64,000 nucleotides of DNA from Gonocerus acuteangulatus. Lineage: Eukaryota > Arthropoda > Insecta > Hemiptera > Coreidae. Both the position numbers and the translations under genes were made by a program. The stretch's first letter is position 1, and every line of letters starts with the position of its first letter. Location: positions 85,532,957 through 85,596,956 of the forward strand of contig OX328124.1 in the NCBI GenBank assembly GCA_946811695.1. The letters are read 5' to 3'. The notes beneath the pieces were generated by a model. That model was not told the DNA's origin. It saw nothing but the letters and a program-made list of their open reading frames with translations, and made no database searches. Below are positions 24,483-34,875 of the stretch, piece by piece.

Positions 24483-25366
24483 AAAGAAAAGACATCAGTT
24501 CTATCCTCGCTATAAAAGGGTAGTGACCTATAGATAACCCGTCCTAAAATTCTGAGTTAATTGTAATGGACATTAAAATTTAAATAAAGAAAGAAACAAA
24601 TTATTTCTAAAAGTTTACAGAAAATTGGAGACTAATATTTTTGCGAAAAACTATTCAATGTTCGGTTATTGGACATTATAGGAATAAATTATAAAATTGT
24701 ACTTTTGACTGAAACATTAAGAATCTAAAGGCGTCGCTGCTAAGAAGCTACTTATTTACTTATTCCTCGGTACTACAATCCGATTCAAAACTTCAGAACT
24801 GAGCCTGCTTGAGGAAACTCCTCTCTTTCTCCGTGTTCAAGTTAGCGGTCCGTCAGCTCCTCAGTTTCAGCCTACCCGAGTTTTCTTGAACGTCAGCAAT
24901 CTTGTGGCGTTATGGCCTACTTCTAACACGTTCTTCTCCGGAATAGCTCTTTATCGTGTTCTTTAGATTTTCTGTCTACTTGCGACCCGATGGCGTGTTC
25001 GTCTCAAGCGGAGATATTTGATATACTAGACCACATCCAGTTGAGCGTAGATAGCAGACTGCCGTTGACTTTATTTGCCTGTCTCGGTGGCGTTTGTTAA
25101 CAGCGGTCTCACCACAATGTTACAGCATTGTTTATGTATTTTGTGTGAAAAATTGCTCATGACTCTCAACTGACAGATGCCAGCCTCTAAACTAGTAGAT
25201 ATTACGTCTCTGTCCATGTCATTGTCAATAAACATTGACCCAACACAAATGAAAAATATTGTGATTGTTGCCGAAGATGAGTTATATATCAAATGAAAGC
25301 GAAAGTGGCGTTGAAAGGAGCATAATATAAACTCATCGAAAATTATAATTCATTTATTTTGTACAA
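24483..25366. other. No confident gene
   Basis: A GC-richer area at 24770-25060 has a 36-codon frame from ATG at 24991 (starting MACSSQAEIFDILDH) that I do not recognise. It could be a first exon or chance. Confidence 0.3.
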
Positions 25367-25492
25367 CATCCAGGTCGCAGCAAGGCTTTTTCCCAACGAG
25401 CCGTGGGATGAGAAAATTCCTACCACCGGGGATCGAAACCACCATCTCCCACTTATCAATCCAAGGCGCTAGCCACTAGACCACGGGAGACC
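25367..25492 (-). repeat. tRNA-derived SINE, minus strand, lacking its 3' tail
   Basis: Reverse complement of the 39687 SINE: an A-box-like tggtctagtggctagcgcc, a B-box-like gtttcgatccc and ggctcgttgggaaaaagcc. The 3' part with poly-A is missing. It lies 46 bases from an oppositely oriented copy (25539-25710). Confidence 0.85.
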
Positions 25493-25538
25493 CTACAAGC
25501 CTATTATTTTATAGTAACTTAACATTGATTACAATAAT

Positions 25539-25710
25539 AGGTCTAGTGGCTAACACCTTAGATTCTCATGCGGGAGATGGTGGGTTCGATCCCCACCTGC
25601 GCAAGGAATTTTTTCATTTGACGGCTCGTTGCGAATATTACTCGCGGCACTGTGGACGTCGACGCTAATGGCTCAGAAGTCGATGGCCGTATTAAAAAAA
25701 AAAAAAAAAA
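25539..25710 (+). repeat. tRNA-derived SINE, plus strand
   Basis: An A-box-like ggtctagtggctaacacc and the B-box ggttcgatccc are followed by the family body (ggctcgttgcgaa, ctaatggctc) and about 17 A. The first bases of the head (ggtctcccgtg) are missing. The flanks share acaataa on both sides, a possible short target duplication. Confidence 0.85.
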
Positions 25711-26070
25711 TATGACAATAAATGACATGTTTTATTGTTTGTATTAAAGACAGTTGGCAATTAACTTCTAATTATTTCATTGTCTATCAACAGTGACAAC
25801 ATACTTTATATTGAATTGATGAAATAATAAATTAATTAAATAATTTCTAATTGACGTGTTGCTATGTTATAAATAAATTTATCGAATCTGTTTATAAATG
25901 GATTCAAGCGTTTAATTCACCTCGCAACAGATCCATCATTCACAGTGGCGTTTGGGTTCTTTTTTTTTTTGCTTCAACAGTCAGGCTAGACTGTTGACCT
26001 AACAATAAGTAAATACCTACAATAAGTAAAAGGCGTTTTTATTTTTTATATTAGCTTGTCCTCCATCTCT
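25711..26070. other. No gene seen
   Basis: AT-rich sequence, nothing recognised. Confidence 0.45.
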
Positions 26071-26074
26071 TCAT

Positions 26075-26174
26075 AGGCCTATGAGGTTCACCTCATGACA
26101 CAGTCCGGAAGTGCCGACACGAAAATTTCATGTTTAAAATCCTATAGATGAATAATATAACGGTGGTTCAAATT

Positions 26175-26234
<60 letters not shown>
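26075..26234 (-). repeat. GCGGTTCC-family 3' end with TA array
   Basis: Minus-strand reading gives a TA tract (26178-26234), then gaaccaccgttata, cacttccggactgtgtcatg and aggtgaacctcat. The terminal hairpin itself is degraded. The part upstream of the TA array is missing. Confidence 0.65.
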
Positions 26235-26237
<3 letters not shown>

Positions 26238-27187
26238 GTTCTGATTGGAATGATGCCTCGTCTTTGGAATGTTAGTATGTTCAAAATGCATTATACAAGT
26301 GAGTAATAAAAAAAACTTGAGAGTAACACAAATTGATTAATTTAGAACTTTCGAAACCGCTTTCAAGATACATAAAGTCAACAAGGTATTTCATTTAAAG
26401 CATTCTCTATCTTTATTGGTTATATATAAAAAATCGCCAGTCATCAAAATAATTGCGTAAAAAGGAATGCTTGAAGTTGAAACCCTTTATTTCATTATGT
26501 ATTTCAAAAAATTCATTGTTCATTGTATGACCTGACTTCGATTACCACGATATACCAGGCATACATCATTATTTAAAAAAAAAAAAATTAACTTGATAAA
26601 CTTAAAAGCCCACCTTTGGTTCAGGCACCATTTCAATTATGGATTTAGGATAATATAGGATATGGGGTTTTTGTCGGTTAAAAAAGGTTAGGGCTCCTAG
26701 GTTGTCTTACCAATTTAGTTGTTTAACCTATATTTATTTATTTGATTCGATTTTGAAATGAGTTTGGGGGTTTAGTGTAGATTTTTGGGCTGTGTGTACT
26801 GTTTTGTGTCTAGTGATGTTTTTTTTTTCCTATGTTAAATTATTCTATTCTGTATAGCTACTATGTAACTAATAATATACTTATTCTTTTTCATGCTTCT
26901 TGGTTATTACAAATTATTATAATTATTGTCTTAAACTAAGGCAATTATAATTTAAACTACGACCAATTAGAGTTATGTCTTAAACTTAGGATGAGATTTG
27001 TTTAAAAGTTATTTATTAATTATATTGTTATGGATTTACCAAAAATACCAATGACGAGATAAAGGAAAGATGGAGAAAATATATATCTACACTAAAAAAA
27101 TAAATCAGTCTTAAAAAAAATCTTAAATAATTTAATCTTATTAGTCTGTAAAAAGTCAAAGACTAAAAAAATTGTATTAATAGATAA

Positions 27188-27222
<35 letters not shown>

Positions 27223-28184
27223 CATACATGGGTTTGTCTGTGTAATCTACCTACGTTCTGATCTTGGTTTAGGAAATTACAATCACTCTTGTGATCCCCC
27301 CCACACACCTAATAAAATAAAACAAATAAAAATGACCTTTTTCTTTTGAAGCTGTTTGTTGAGCTGTAGAGCTTTCAATAGAATGGTATTTGGGCAAAGA
27401 GAGAGAACTTGTATTTGAGAAATTTGAAAAGGATATTGGAGGGAATGGATTAGTGCTCTGGGGTTTAAGCAGATCTGAGGGATTACCCCGCCCGTGGTCC
27501 TTCTGTTCTATCCTATTCGGGTCATCTCCCGTGTATCGCTCAACGTTATCCAGATCCACCTTAGCTCTATGCTACTAACGTATCTTTTCCTGTCTCTGTT
27601 TCGCTTTTACATTTATTTTACATTCTTTTGCAAGCTCTCTGCTATTCCATTTATACCGTCTTTAGCTTTCTCCTTTCGTAAGTCTTCTCTAGAAAATAAC
27701 TGAAAGATCTGTCTAATTCTAGAATAATTCGAAACTAGAGAAATAGACTAAACTAGAGAATCGAGAAAGAAAGAACAAGTGAGAGCGAAATGGGGAATTC
27801 TAATTACAAGAAGGTATGGGAAAATCCCAAGCAAAATTTACATTTTCCCATTGTCAGTAACAGTTATTTTTATGGCTTACGAAAAGGTATCTTTAGATTA
27901 CCAAGCACCTATTAATAGTATAATGGACGCCTAGTGACGCTAAAATGTATGCTTAACGATTTTTGTTTGTTTGTTTACATAATATGGGGCGAAATCCTCA
28001 CGGTCGTCAGCGCCCTACCATGTTATTGTAATGGGCAACCACATATCCCATGCTCCTGGTGAAGGGAGTGCTTTCCTTAGGAAGCATCCACGTCAGGATT
28101 TTTTTTTCTACCCCTTGTATTATGTGTATTTTTTTTTTAACCTTGTATTGTGTATATATATATTATTATTAATTTTTGGGATTT
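26235..28184. other. No gene seen; short TA tract at 27197-27222
   Basis: Nearly 2 kb without a supported gene. The frames at 27269-27703 are unrelated to any family I know. A GC-richer block at 27985-28105 (gtcgtcagcgccctaccatg and following) looks like part of another dispersed repeat but has no second copy in this window. Confidence 0.4.
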
Positions 28185-28352
28185 TTTAACGATTTTTTCG
28201 CGCGAATTTTGCATGTAAAAACATGTTCCGTTGGACGGATTCTTTCGGCTAAAGAACTTGACTTTTTAAATCACAGAACCTTATTAAAATTGGCCTTTAA
28301 TTGAACTAGCTAGAGATTATAAAGGCAAATGTTTATATATATATATATATAT
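28185..28352 (+). repeat. Diverged GCGGTTCC-family segment ending in TA
   Basis: It contains gcgcgaattttgc, ggacggattc, aaagaacttgac, attaaaattgg and then a TA tract at 28334-28352, in the same order as the family. The R2-like fragment begins immediately after the TA tract. Confidence 0.55.
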
Positions 28353-28881
28353 AACTTTGGAAGACTAATAGGAGTAGGGCGGTAAAGGAGATATTGGAAG
28401 GAGGTCCTCTAGAGCGCAGGCATTCGTTGGACGAAAAGGAGAATTACTGGCGCTCGGTTATGGAGGAGAGGGCGCCCTCTCGGCAATTTGATCAGGAAGA
28501 TTTGTCACCGGGAGCTATAGAGATCACCACAATATGGACGCCTGTCGAAGTGCAGGAGATCCAAACCAATAAGATAGATAGATCCTCTGCACCAGGTCCG
28601 GATGGGCTGCGAGCCTCTGATTGGGAGTCTGTTCCCCCTAAGGCTCGTGCGGTGTTTTATAACTTATATTTACTAGGGGGCAGGTTTATCCCTGAAATCA
28701 TTTTTGCAAGGACTGTCTTTATCCCTAAGAATAAATTTCCAGAGACGCCTGGCGTCTACAGACCTATCACTATGGCGTTTGTAGCTCTCAGACAACTTCA
28801 AAAGATATTGGCTGCACGTCTGAGAGCGTTGGATCTCCAGGAGACAGGCCAGAGGGCGTTCATAGCAGCCGACGGAACTGC

Positions 28882-28883
<2 letters not shown>
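28353..28883 (+). pseudogene. R2-like reverse transcriptase fragment
   Basis: An open frame of about 175 codons directly follows a TA tract and runs into the next one. The pre-RT region (LWKTNRSRAVKEILEGGPLE, then ENYWRSVMEERAP) is followed by RT motifs: SSAPGPDGLRASDWESVP, RTVFIPKN, YRPITMAFVALRQLQKILAA and QRAFIAADGTA. These are typical of the first RT blocks of R2-type non-LTR elements. The catalytic DD box and everything after are missing. No stop or shift lies inside the preserved part, so it was truncated rather than slowly eroded. It may belong to the same lineage as the endonuclease half at 31718-32812, which is on the opposite strand. Confidence 0.8.

Positions 28884-28950
<67 letters not shown>
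28884..28950. repeat. (TA)n array, left flank of mariner
   Basis: Almost pure TA interrupted by one acatat. It continues after the mariner at 30228-30280, so the transposon split an existing TA microsatellite. Confidence 0.95.
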
Positions 28951-28955
<5 letters not shown>

Positions 28956-30222
28956 TGGCAAATAAGTCCTTTCGGTTTTTGTATTCATGTTTTGTTTACA
29001 ATATGTCACATTTATCTGATGCAATTAATCCCAACAGAGGATTGTTTATCCTATTTGTAATATGTAAACAGTTATGTCTGTCGACACTTGTTAAGATTAG
29101 GTCAGTATTGCGTTTGTGATCCAGCTGAGAAGATGGACGGTAATTTATTGCATTATAGGCATATTTTGCTGTATTATTTCAAAAAAGGAAAGCGAGCTGC
29201 AGAGGCTCATAAAAAAATATGCGGGGTCTATGGGGATAAAGCCTTAACAGAGCGCACGTGCCAAAATTGGTTTGCCAAGTTTAGGGCAGGGAATTTTGAC
29301 ATAAACGACGCACCACGACCTGGTCGTCCACAAGAAATTGAAAGCATTGATGTTAAGGCTATAGTCGATCAAAATCCTTCCCAATCAGTGCGAGACATTG
29401 CTGAGGCCCTAGATATATCACATGCAAGCGTAGAAAATCATTTGCGGAAGCTCGGCTACGTTTCTAGGCTGGATGTTTGGGTCCCCCACTCTCTGACCGA
29501 AGCCAACTTGGCAAAACGCATTTCCATTTGCGATTCCCTGCGAAAACGTCAAGAAAACGATCCATTTCTTAAAAGACTTGTGACAGGGGATGAAAAGTGG
29601 ATTGTCTACGATAATGTGGTGCGAAAAAAATCTTGGAGACCTAGCAACGAACCACCTGGAACCACATCTAAAGCGGGATTGCACCCAAAGAAGATAATGC
29701 TTTCTGTATGGTGGGGTTTTTTCAAGGGTGTGACTTTTTATGACCTGCTGCCACAAGGTAAATCAATCGATTCCACTCTATACTGCTCACAATTAACAAA
29801 ATTGAATGAATCAATTCGACGAAAACGCCCAGAACTGGCAAATCGTCTTCTATCATGATAATGCCAGGCCCCACACTTCGTTAGTCACCCGCAACAAATT
29901 GTTAGCCCTTGGATGGGATCTTTTGCCCCAACGTCCCTATTCACCGGACCTTGCTCCTAGTGACTACCACTTATTCCGGTCTCTACAAAATTCCTTAGGT
30001 GGAAAACGGTTTGAAACGAACAGGGTGTCAAGGAGCACCTTGATCATTTTTTCGCTAATGAACCACAGACATTCTATGAGCATGGGATTATTCAGCTGAT
30101 GGAGAGATTGGGTAAAGTAATAGAAAATAATGGACATTACATTGTAGATTAAAATAAAAATTATGTTCAAAATATACAATAGTTTTCTTTCAACTTAAAA
30201 AACCGAAAGGACTTATTTGCCA

Positions 30223-30227
<5 letters not shown>
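28951..30227 (+). mobile_element. mariner transposon, nearly complete
   Basis: Element of 1,277 bp with about 30-bp terminal inverted repeats: agggttggcaaataagtcct at the left, then ttcggttttt, and an exact inverse at 30197-30227. It is flanked by TA on both sides, as mariner/Tc1 elements require, here inside a TA microsatellite. Perfect termini and full length point to a recent insertion, although the transposase has frameshifts. Confidence 0.95.
29133..30152 (+). pseudogene. mariner transposase, two frameshifts
   Basis: About 340 codons in total, the family's usual length. The N-terminal half is the paired helix-turn-helix DNA-binding region (LLYYFKKGKRAAEAHKKI, later SVRDIAEALDISHASVENHL). 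The catalytic domain has the D,D34D residues in VTGDEKW, HDNARPH and YSPDLAPSDYHLF. The WVPHSL motif is also present. I chose ATG at 29133 because MDGNLLHYRHILL fits the family start; the upstream frame to 29088 lies in the leader. A frameshift near 29835-29845 separates ELANR from IVFYHDN. A second near 30022 separates the GGKRFE region from the end (HLDHFFANEPQTFYEHG...). The stop is TAA at 30150. It cannot make active transposase as it stands. Confidence 0.92.
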
Positions 30228-30293
<66 letters not shown>

Positions 30294-30295
30294 AT
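30228..30295. repeat. (TA)n/(TG)n array, right flank of mariner
   Basis: About 50 bases of TA and then tgtgtgtgtgtgtg. The following atacaaaattgaacc resembles the phrase that follows TA arrays in the GCGGTTCC family. Confidence 0.9.
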
Positions 30296-31157
30296 ATACA
30301 AAATTGAACCTGAAAATTGAAAATGTATATGAATTATCAGAGACTACTTTCAGACATAGATCAACACCTTAATACAAGTAAATACTGACATTTCCTAACA
30401 TTTAAACCACATTGAACGGATTGTCAAAGCCCAACACGGTTCTATAATTAGGTAGAGTTGTCACACCTGACAGACAAGGGAGCTGTAAAAAGTGAGCACT
30501 AAAGGTTGAAGCGGTATAGCAGGATTTATGTCCAGCTGTCAGAAAGGGGTAACATCTGTTCCACTTCGTTTTTGCCTTCCTCCAGCCCTGAAAACATGAC
30601 ATCCCACACCATTCCCTCCACTTAGCTACAATTTTCAGCCTCGGGTTTACTATTTTAGAAGCTTTTTATGCTCCTAAACAACCTGGGTGTTATTGACTCT
30701 TTCTCTGAATAAAGTCTTCATATGTATCCTACACGCTTTTTTTTAGTTATTAATCTTAAATTAAATGGAATTTATTGTCATAAAATATCTTTCTCATTCA
30801 ATGAGCAATGAAGTATAGAAATAACTCTTTTTTTTTAATTTCCATTTCTTCAAATAAAAAAAGGAATAAATTCCAATTACTGAGAAATTAGCACCCTATC
30901 ATTTATTTATTGTTATTCTTTATTTGGTTTTAGAGCCCGCAACTGGGCCTTTTACTCTATAAACATGTAGGTTTTTTTTTTATAAAAATGTATACAAAAA
31001 TACATAAAAAAAAACAAAGAACGGAGAAATCATATTGATCTTGAAATTGTCCTTGTATATTGGTTGCATACGCACGTTAATGTACAATACTCTTAAACAT
31101 TAGTAATGCTCAGCCTATTTCCAACCAAATTACATAACATACTGTACATATCCATAC
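30296..31157. other. No gene seen
   Basis: AT-rich sequence, nothing recognised. Confidence 0.45.
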
Positions 31158-31345
31158 AGGGTGTCCCGATTTTAAATGGCAAACCTTCAGGAGCGTGTAG
31201 GGGACCAAAAAACTAAGACAAAAAGTCCGTCACGCAGGAGCTGCATAACTAAGCACTTTCCTCAGAATTTCTGTAGTGTAGACAACATTACTAAATAATT
31301 TGCCGTAAATAGCCTATATAAATAAAATAAAAACGTGAATAGTTC
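31158..31345 (+). mobile_element. Terminal fragment of a DNA transposon family (cagggtgtcccga type)
   Basis: It begins acagggtgtcccgatttta, then atggcaaaccttcaggagcg and aactaagacaaaaagtcc. The same terminal order occurs inverted at 34760-34873 and, diverged, at 61539-61620. Only one end is recognisable here. Its inner part (cgcaggagctgcataactaa, tcctcagaa) is shared with 19985-20010 and 39090-39130. Confidence 0.65.
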
Positions 31346-31717
31346 TGCTCATTTACATTTCTATGAGAACTGTTCAATTATTAATTTTGTAAATAATTTG
31401 CTTCCAGTGTTATATTAATAAATGATATTGAATGAAAAACAGTCATGTCCAACTGATAGCTGACCATAGATGGCGGCAGCTTTCTAATCATTCCAAGGAA
31501 AATCTTCTTTTGTATTGTGTTTTTTTTTCCTATACACTCTTTTCTGCTTGGAATGATAGTAAGCTTCCGTCCTGTATATAAGCCATCAATTGGGTACATG
31601 TGTTGTATTTTATTGTATTCCTTTTCTTTTCTGAATTTTCTTTTTAGAATTTATGGGGTTTCTTGTCGTTTCCTCAGCCGTACAAATGATGATTGACAAT
31701 CCTAATGGAGTCCTTTG
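31346..31717. other. No gene seen; possible 3' UTR of the R2-like element
   Basis: This lies just downstream, on the minus strand, of the R2-like ORF ending at 31718. No poly-A or other 3' boundary was recognised. Confidence 0.35.
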
Positions 31718-32815
31718 TTATCGAACGAGCCAGGTTTCAAAGTCACATCTAATGTTCCATCTTTTGAAAACATTTTGTACGAATGAAGGCATGGAGCCTC
31801 TTGCGCCAAAGAGAAGGCCGATTACCTCCCAATTTTCGATCCTGTAGTTTTTACGAAAGTAGGGAATACATTTTTCATAAATGGATTTTTTCTCTTTGTC
31901 AACTGACAAGGGCTGATTCTCGTCTATCTCAAACCTCACAGTCGGATCCAAAATAATTCCGGTAGATGCCTTGCGATCTATGACGACAATGTCTGCCCTC
32001 CTTGTCGAACCATCTTCTGCTATGCAGCTCACTTCTTCATACACCTCAAATCCAGTTTTCTTCCTGAACAAATCAGCAACATAGGTTCGCACCTTATGAT
32101 GTCGATTTATTCTTAGAAGTTCTGATTTCTGACAGACGCCCAGGACGTGGAGGAGAGTTTCAGGCTCGTTGCAGGCTCTGCAACGGAATCCTGAGCTTCT
32201 GCCAGGAATCGTTCGAACTGGAATTGAGTTGCAATTCAGCTTGATGGCTGTGCTCCATTCGCTGCAAGACATTCCTATTTTCGTCGACATCCAGGAATTA
32301 CTTTTTTTATATTGAGAGAAGAGAATCACGCCCTTACCCTTTGACGGAAGCTGGCACCATTTATGAAAAGAGTCTTCCCGTAATTTTCTTCGAATTCTTC
32401 TGACCTCATCCTCTTCTTGGTCAAGTTTTTTAAGACAGTCTTCTTTTTCTTCTTTCAGTCTTCTTGTTTTCTGCACATATTCATTGCCATCTTCTAGAAG
32501 TTTATTTGCAATGTTTATATGTTGGAGGTATGCCTCCCATTTCGCTCTGACAAGGCCCAGACCGCGAACATTTCTGGGTGCATATAACATTGCGTCTGGG
32601 CAGTCCATGGGTAGAGCCATTATCTCCTTTACTGCACTTCTTAGAAGTTTGTCAACATTTTCGAGAAAATAAGGCGTTATGTCTTTTACAGGAGCACACT
32701 GTAATGGGTAGATCAGGCTTGGCCAAATATATTGGTTCATGATGTTGATTTTTTGATCGGCCTTAAGGAGTGGAGATGAGACCAAACTTTCAATTTGAGT
32801 TTTAATAAACACACA
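31718..32815 (-). pseudogene. R2-like retrotransposon: thumb, zinc knuckle and restriction-like endonuclease
   Basis: An open frame of 364 codons with no internal stop. Residues 1-120 resemble the RT thumb and following helices (SSPLLKADQKINIMNQYIWP, then RGLGLVRAKWEAYLQHINI). A charged linker leads to a CCHC knuckle near residue 215 (CRACNEPETLLHVLGVC). Then comes the restriction-like endonuclease with RHHKV, RRADIVVIDR and ILDPTVRFE, and a conserved tail YEKCIPYFRKNY, GLLFGARGSMP. These are diagnostic of R2-type elements. The palm domain with the catalytic DD box is absent upstream, so the copy is 5'-truncated. It is not in rDNA, the usual R2 target, so it is either an off-target copy or a relative with another target. 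The intact frame suggests a young insertion. Confidence 0.88.
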
Positions 32816-32939
32816 AAAACTTCATTTTCCGTCTTTTGATCTGACGCAGGAACAGGATACAGTCCCCCTAGTGGGAGATAGCGCTCCTCGCGGCGGCTTT
32901 GTGAACCTACGTCTGGCGGTTCACATTTCTAATGAAACA

Positions 32940-33510
32940 GAGTTTAAAGTAAACCCACCTGTCCAATTGACCGATTTACTTCATTTTTACAACACTTCTT
33001 TCTCATAAGATACCCACGACGTATACCGCGTTTCGTTACAATACAGCAGAAATTATACCGGAGTATATTAGTACCTTAGGTCCGAAGTAAACCCCCCCCC
33101 CTCCAAATAACTCGATTTAGTTTCTTTTTACAGCCCATTTTTCTCTGTTGATTACCACCACGAATACCGAGTTTCGTCGAAATGTAACAAAAATTGCGGC
33201 TGGTAGTGGCAAATTAGTAATGTGGGTCCGGAGTAAACCCCCCCCCCCCCTCCTCCTAATGAACCGATTTATTTTATTTTTACAACGTATTTCTATCTTT
33301 AGATCAACATAACGAATACTGAGTTTCGTTGAAATATAATGAAAACTACGGCTGGCATGGTCAAATTAGTGTTTTGGGTCCGGGGTAAACCCCCCCCCCC
33401 TCCCGATGGACCGATTTTGGTGGCTAACGAACTCGTTCAATGGTTTGCTAATTGAACGCTATATACCATGTTTCGTGAAGAAAAAACGAAAACTCTGGCC
33501 GCTATCGTGT
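32940..33510 (+). repeat. Tandem array of four ~145-bp units with poly-C
   Basis: Each unit starts taaaccc followed by a C run (33087, 33233 and 33384; less clear at 32950). Each continues with a gaccgattt-like phrase, tttttacaac and gagtttcgtcgaaat, and ends with gggtccgg(a/g)g. Identity is moderate, so the array is old. The last unit leads into CA and TA microsatellites in the way GCGGTTCC copies lead into TA. Confidence 0.75.
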
Positions 33511-33516
33511 TAACAG

Positions 33517-33541
33517 ACACACACACACACACACACACACT

Positions 33542-33601
<60 letters not shown>

Positions 33602-33626
33602 TATATATATAGATATATATATAAAT
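33517..33626. repeat. (CA)n then (TA)n compound microsatellite
   Basis: About 40 bases of CA are followed by about 60 of TA with atgcat and atagat interruptions. Confidence 0.95.
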
Positions 33627-33699
33627 TTTAACGGAGGTCATTTTCGGTGTCTACTCGGTAGGATCGATAATGATTTGAAGAAATTTTTCAAAAATTCCG

Positions 33700-34875
33700 T
33701 CATGAGTGCAACCTCAATAGCTACTTTCCTTCGGAGGAAAGTGCTAAAAGTCCTTTAGAGATTTGCTCTTCTTTGCTTCGTTTTGGAGAAAATCGCAAAA
33801 CAAGAAACGAAACAAGTTTTCATTTTTGTAGATACTTATTTAAATTTTCAGGAAAAAAATTGTCATTGCGAATTGTTTCAAGAAACCAATTACTAAAATT
33901 CAATCTCTTGATGCTGATATAGTTTTCGTGTACTGTTTCTGCAAAAGTAATGCCTTAGACGCAGTGAGAGGGTTTCCACGCCGATTCACAAATAGAAGAG
34001 TGCTTAATTGACGAGTCTTTTATTTAACTTTCAATAGACTATGAGAGACTGGGTCATTTTATTTATTTACATTTTTGTATGCTATCATCTATTTAGTTTA
34101 ATTTTTAAATGTTTCCCTCTTGCAGAAAAGTTATCATTATATTTTGCATTGACTTGATAAATTGCAGCTAAATACTGTTCTGTTGATATTTGGTGCACTT
34201 CATCTATGATTCGGTCTCATAATTGCTCTCTTGAGTTTATTGAGACCGAATAAACTTCCTGCTTCAAGGTCCCCATACGAAGAAACCAATTACTATAATT
34301 CAATACCTTTGCATAATTTTGAAGTAATCAATTCTGCAATATCTGAAAATTGTAAGGTTGGCGATTATCACCTTTCAAAGTTGGTCATATTGCCTGCTGC
34401 GATATTCCTAATGCAGGCTTTGGACTCAATTTCTTCTCCGACAATGTGCTCTTAAAGCTGCGTGGATTTTGTCGCCTTCATTGTGAAATAAGAATGATCC
34501 AGTCTTGTTGTCTATGAAAAGTTAAAAAAAAAAAAAGTCGATTTAAAAAGCGCTCTTCTACTTGGGAATTGGCGCACATTCTCTAGCAACTCTTCTAAAG
34601 CATTACCGTCGCAGAATCCGTACATGAAAACTATATCAGCATCAAGAAATTGAATTTTAGTAATTGGTTTCTCTTGAAACAATTCGCAATGACATTTTTT
34701 TCATTGCAAATTTAAATAGGTTACTACAAAAATGAAAACTTTTTTCATTTCTTGTTTTGCGATTTTCTCCAAAAGGAAGCAAAAACGAGCAAATCTCTAA
34801 AGGACTTTTTGTCTTAGTTTTGGGGTCCCTTAAACGCCCCCGAAGTTTTGGCATTTAAAATCGGGAGACCCTGTA
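33700..34875. mobile_element. Foldback DNA transposon, about 1.1 kb
   Basis: Outer arms are inverted copies: agtcctttagagatttgctc and gagaaaatcgcaaaacaaga at 33745-33810 recur reversed at 34740-34812. The phrase aagaaaccaattactaaaat recurs reversed near 34652-34672, and gctgatatagttttcgtgta recurs reversed near 34620-34642. The right end reaches the family terminus (reverse complement of cagggtctcccgatttta) at 34873 next to tatata. The left terminus is missing, so this copy is truncated. There is no transposase frame. Confidence 0.75.

Noticed and set aside
24480..24484. Canonical Helitron 3' end (hairpin plus CTRR)
   Set aside because: ctaa follows the hairpin, but all copies continue with aaa and a host T was not seen, so a classical Helitron insertion is not demonstrated. 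Only the wider Helentron-like plan is proposed.
24153..24515. 120-codon frame with GGFCWLTNLTFQ, recurring at 51558, 52359 and 56354
   Set aside because: It recurs only as part of the GCGGTTCC repeat, runs into the TA array and differs in frame at the ends.
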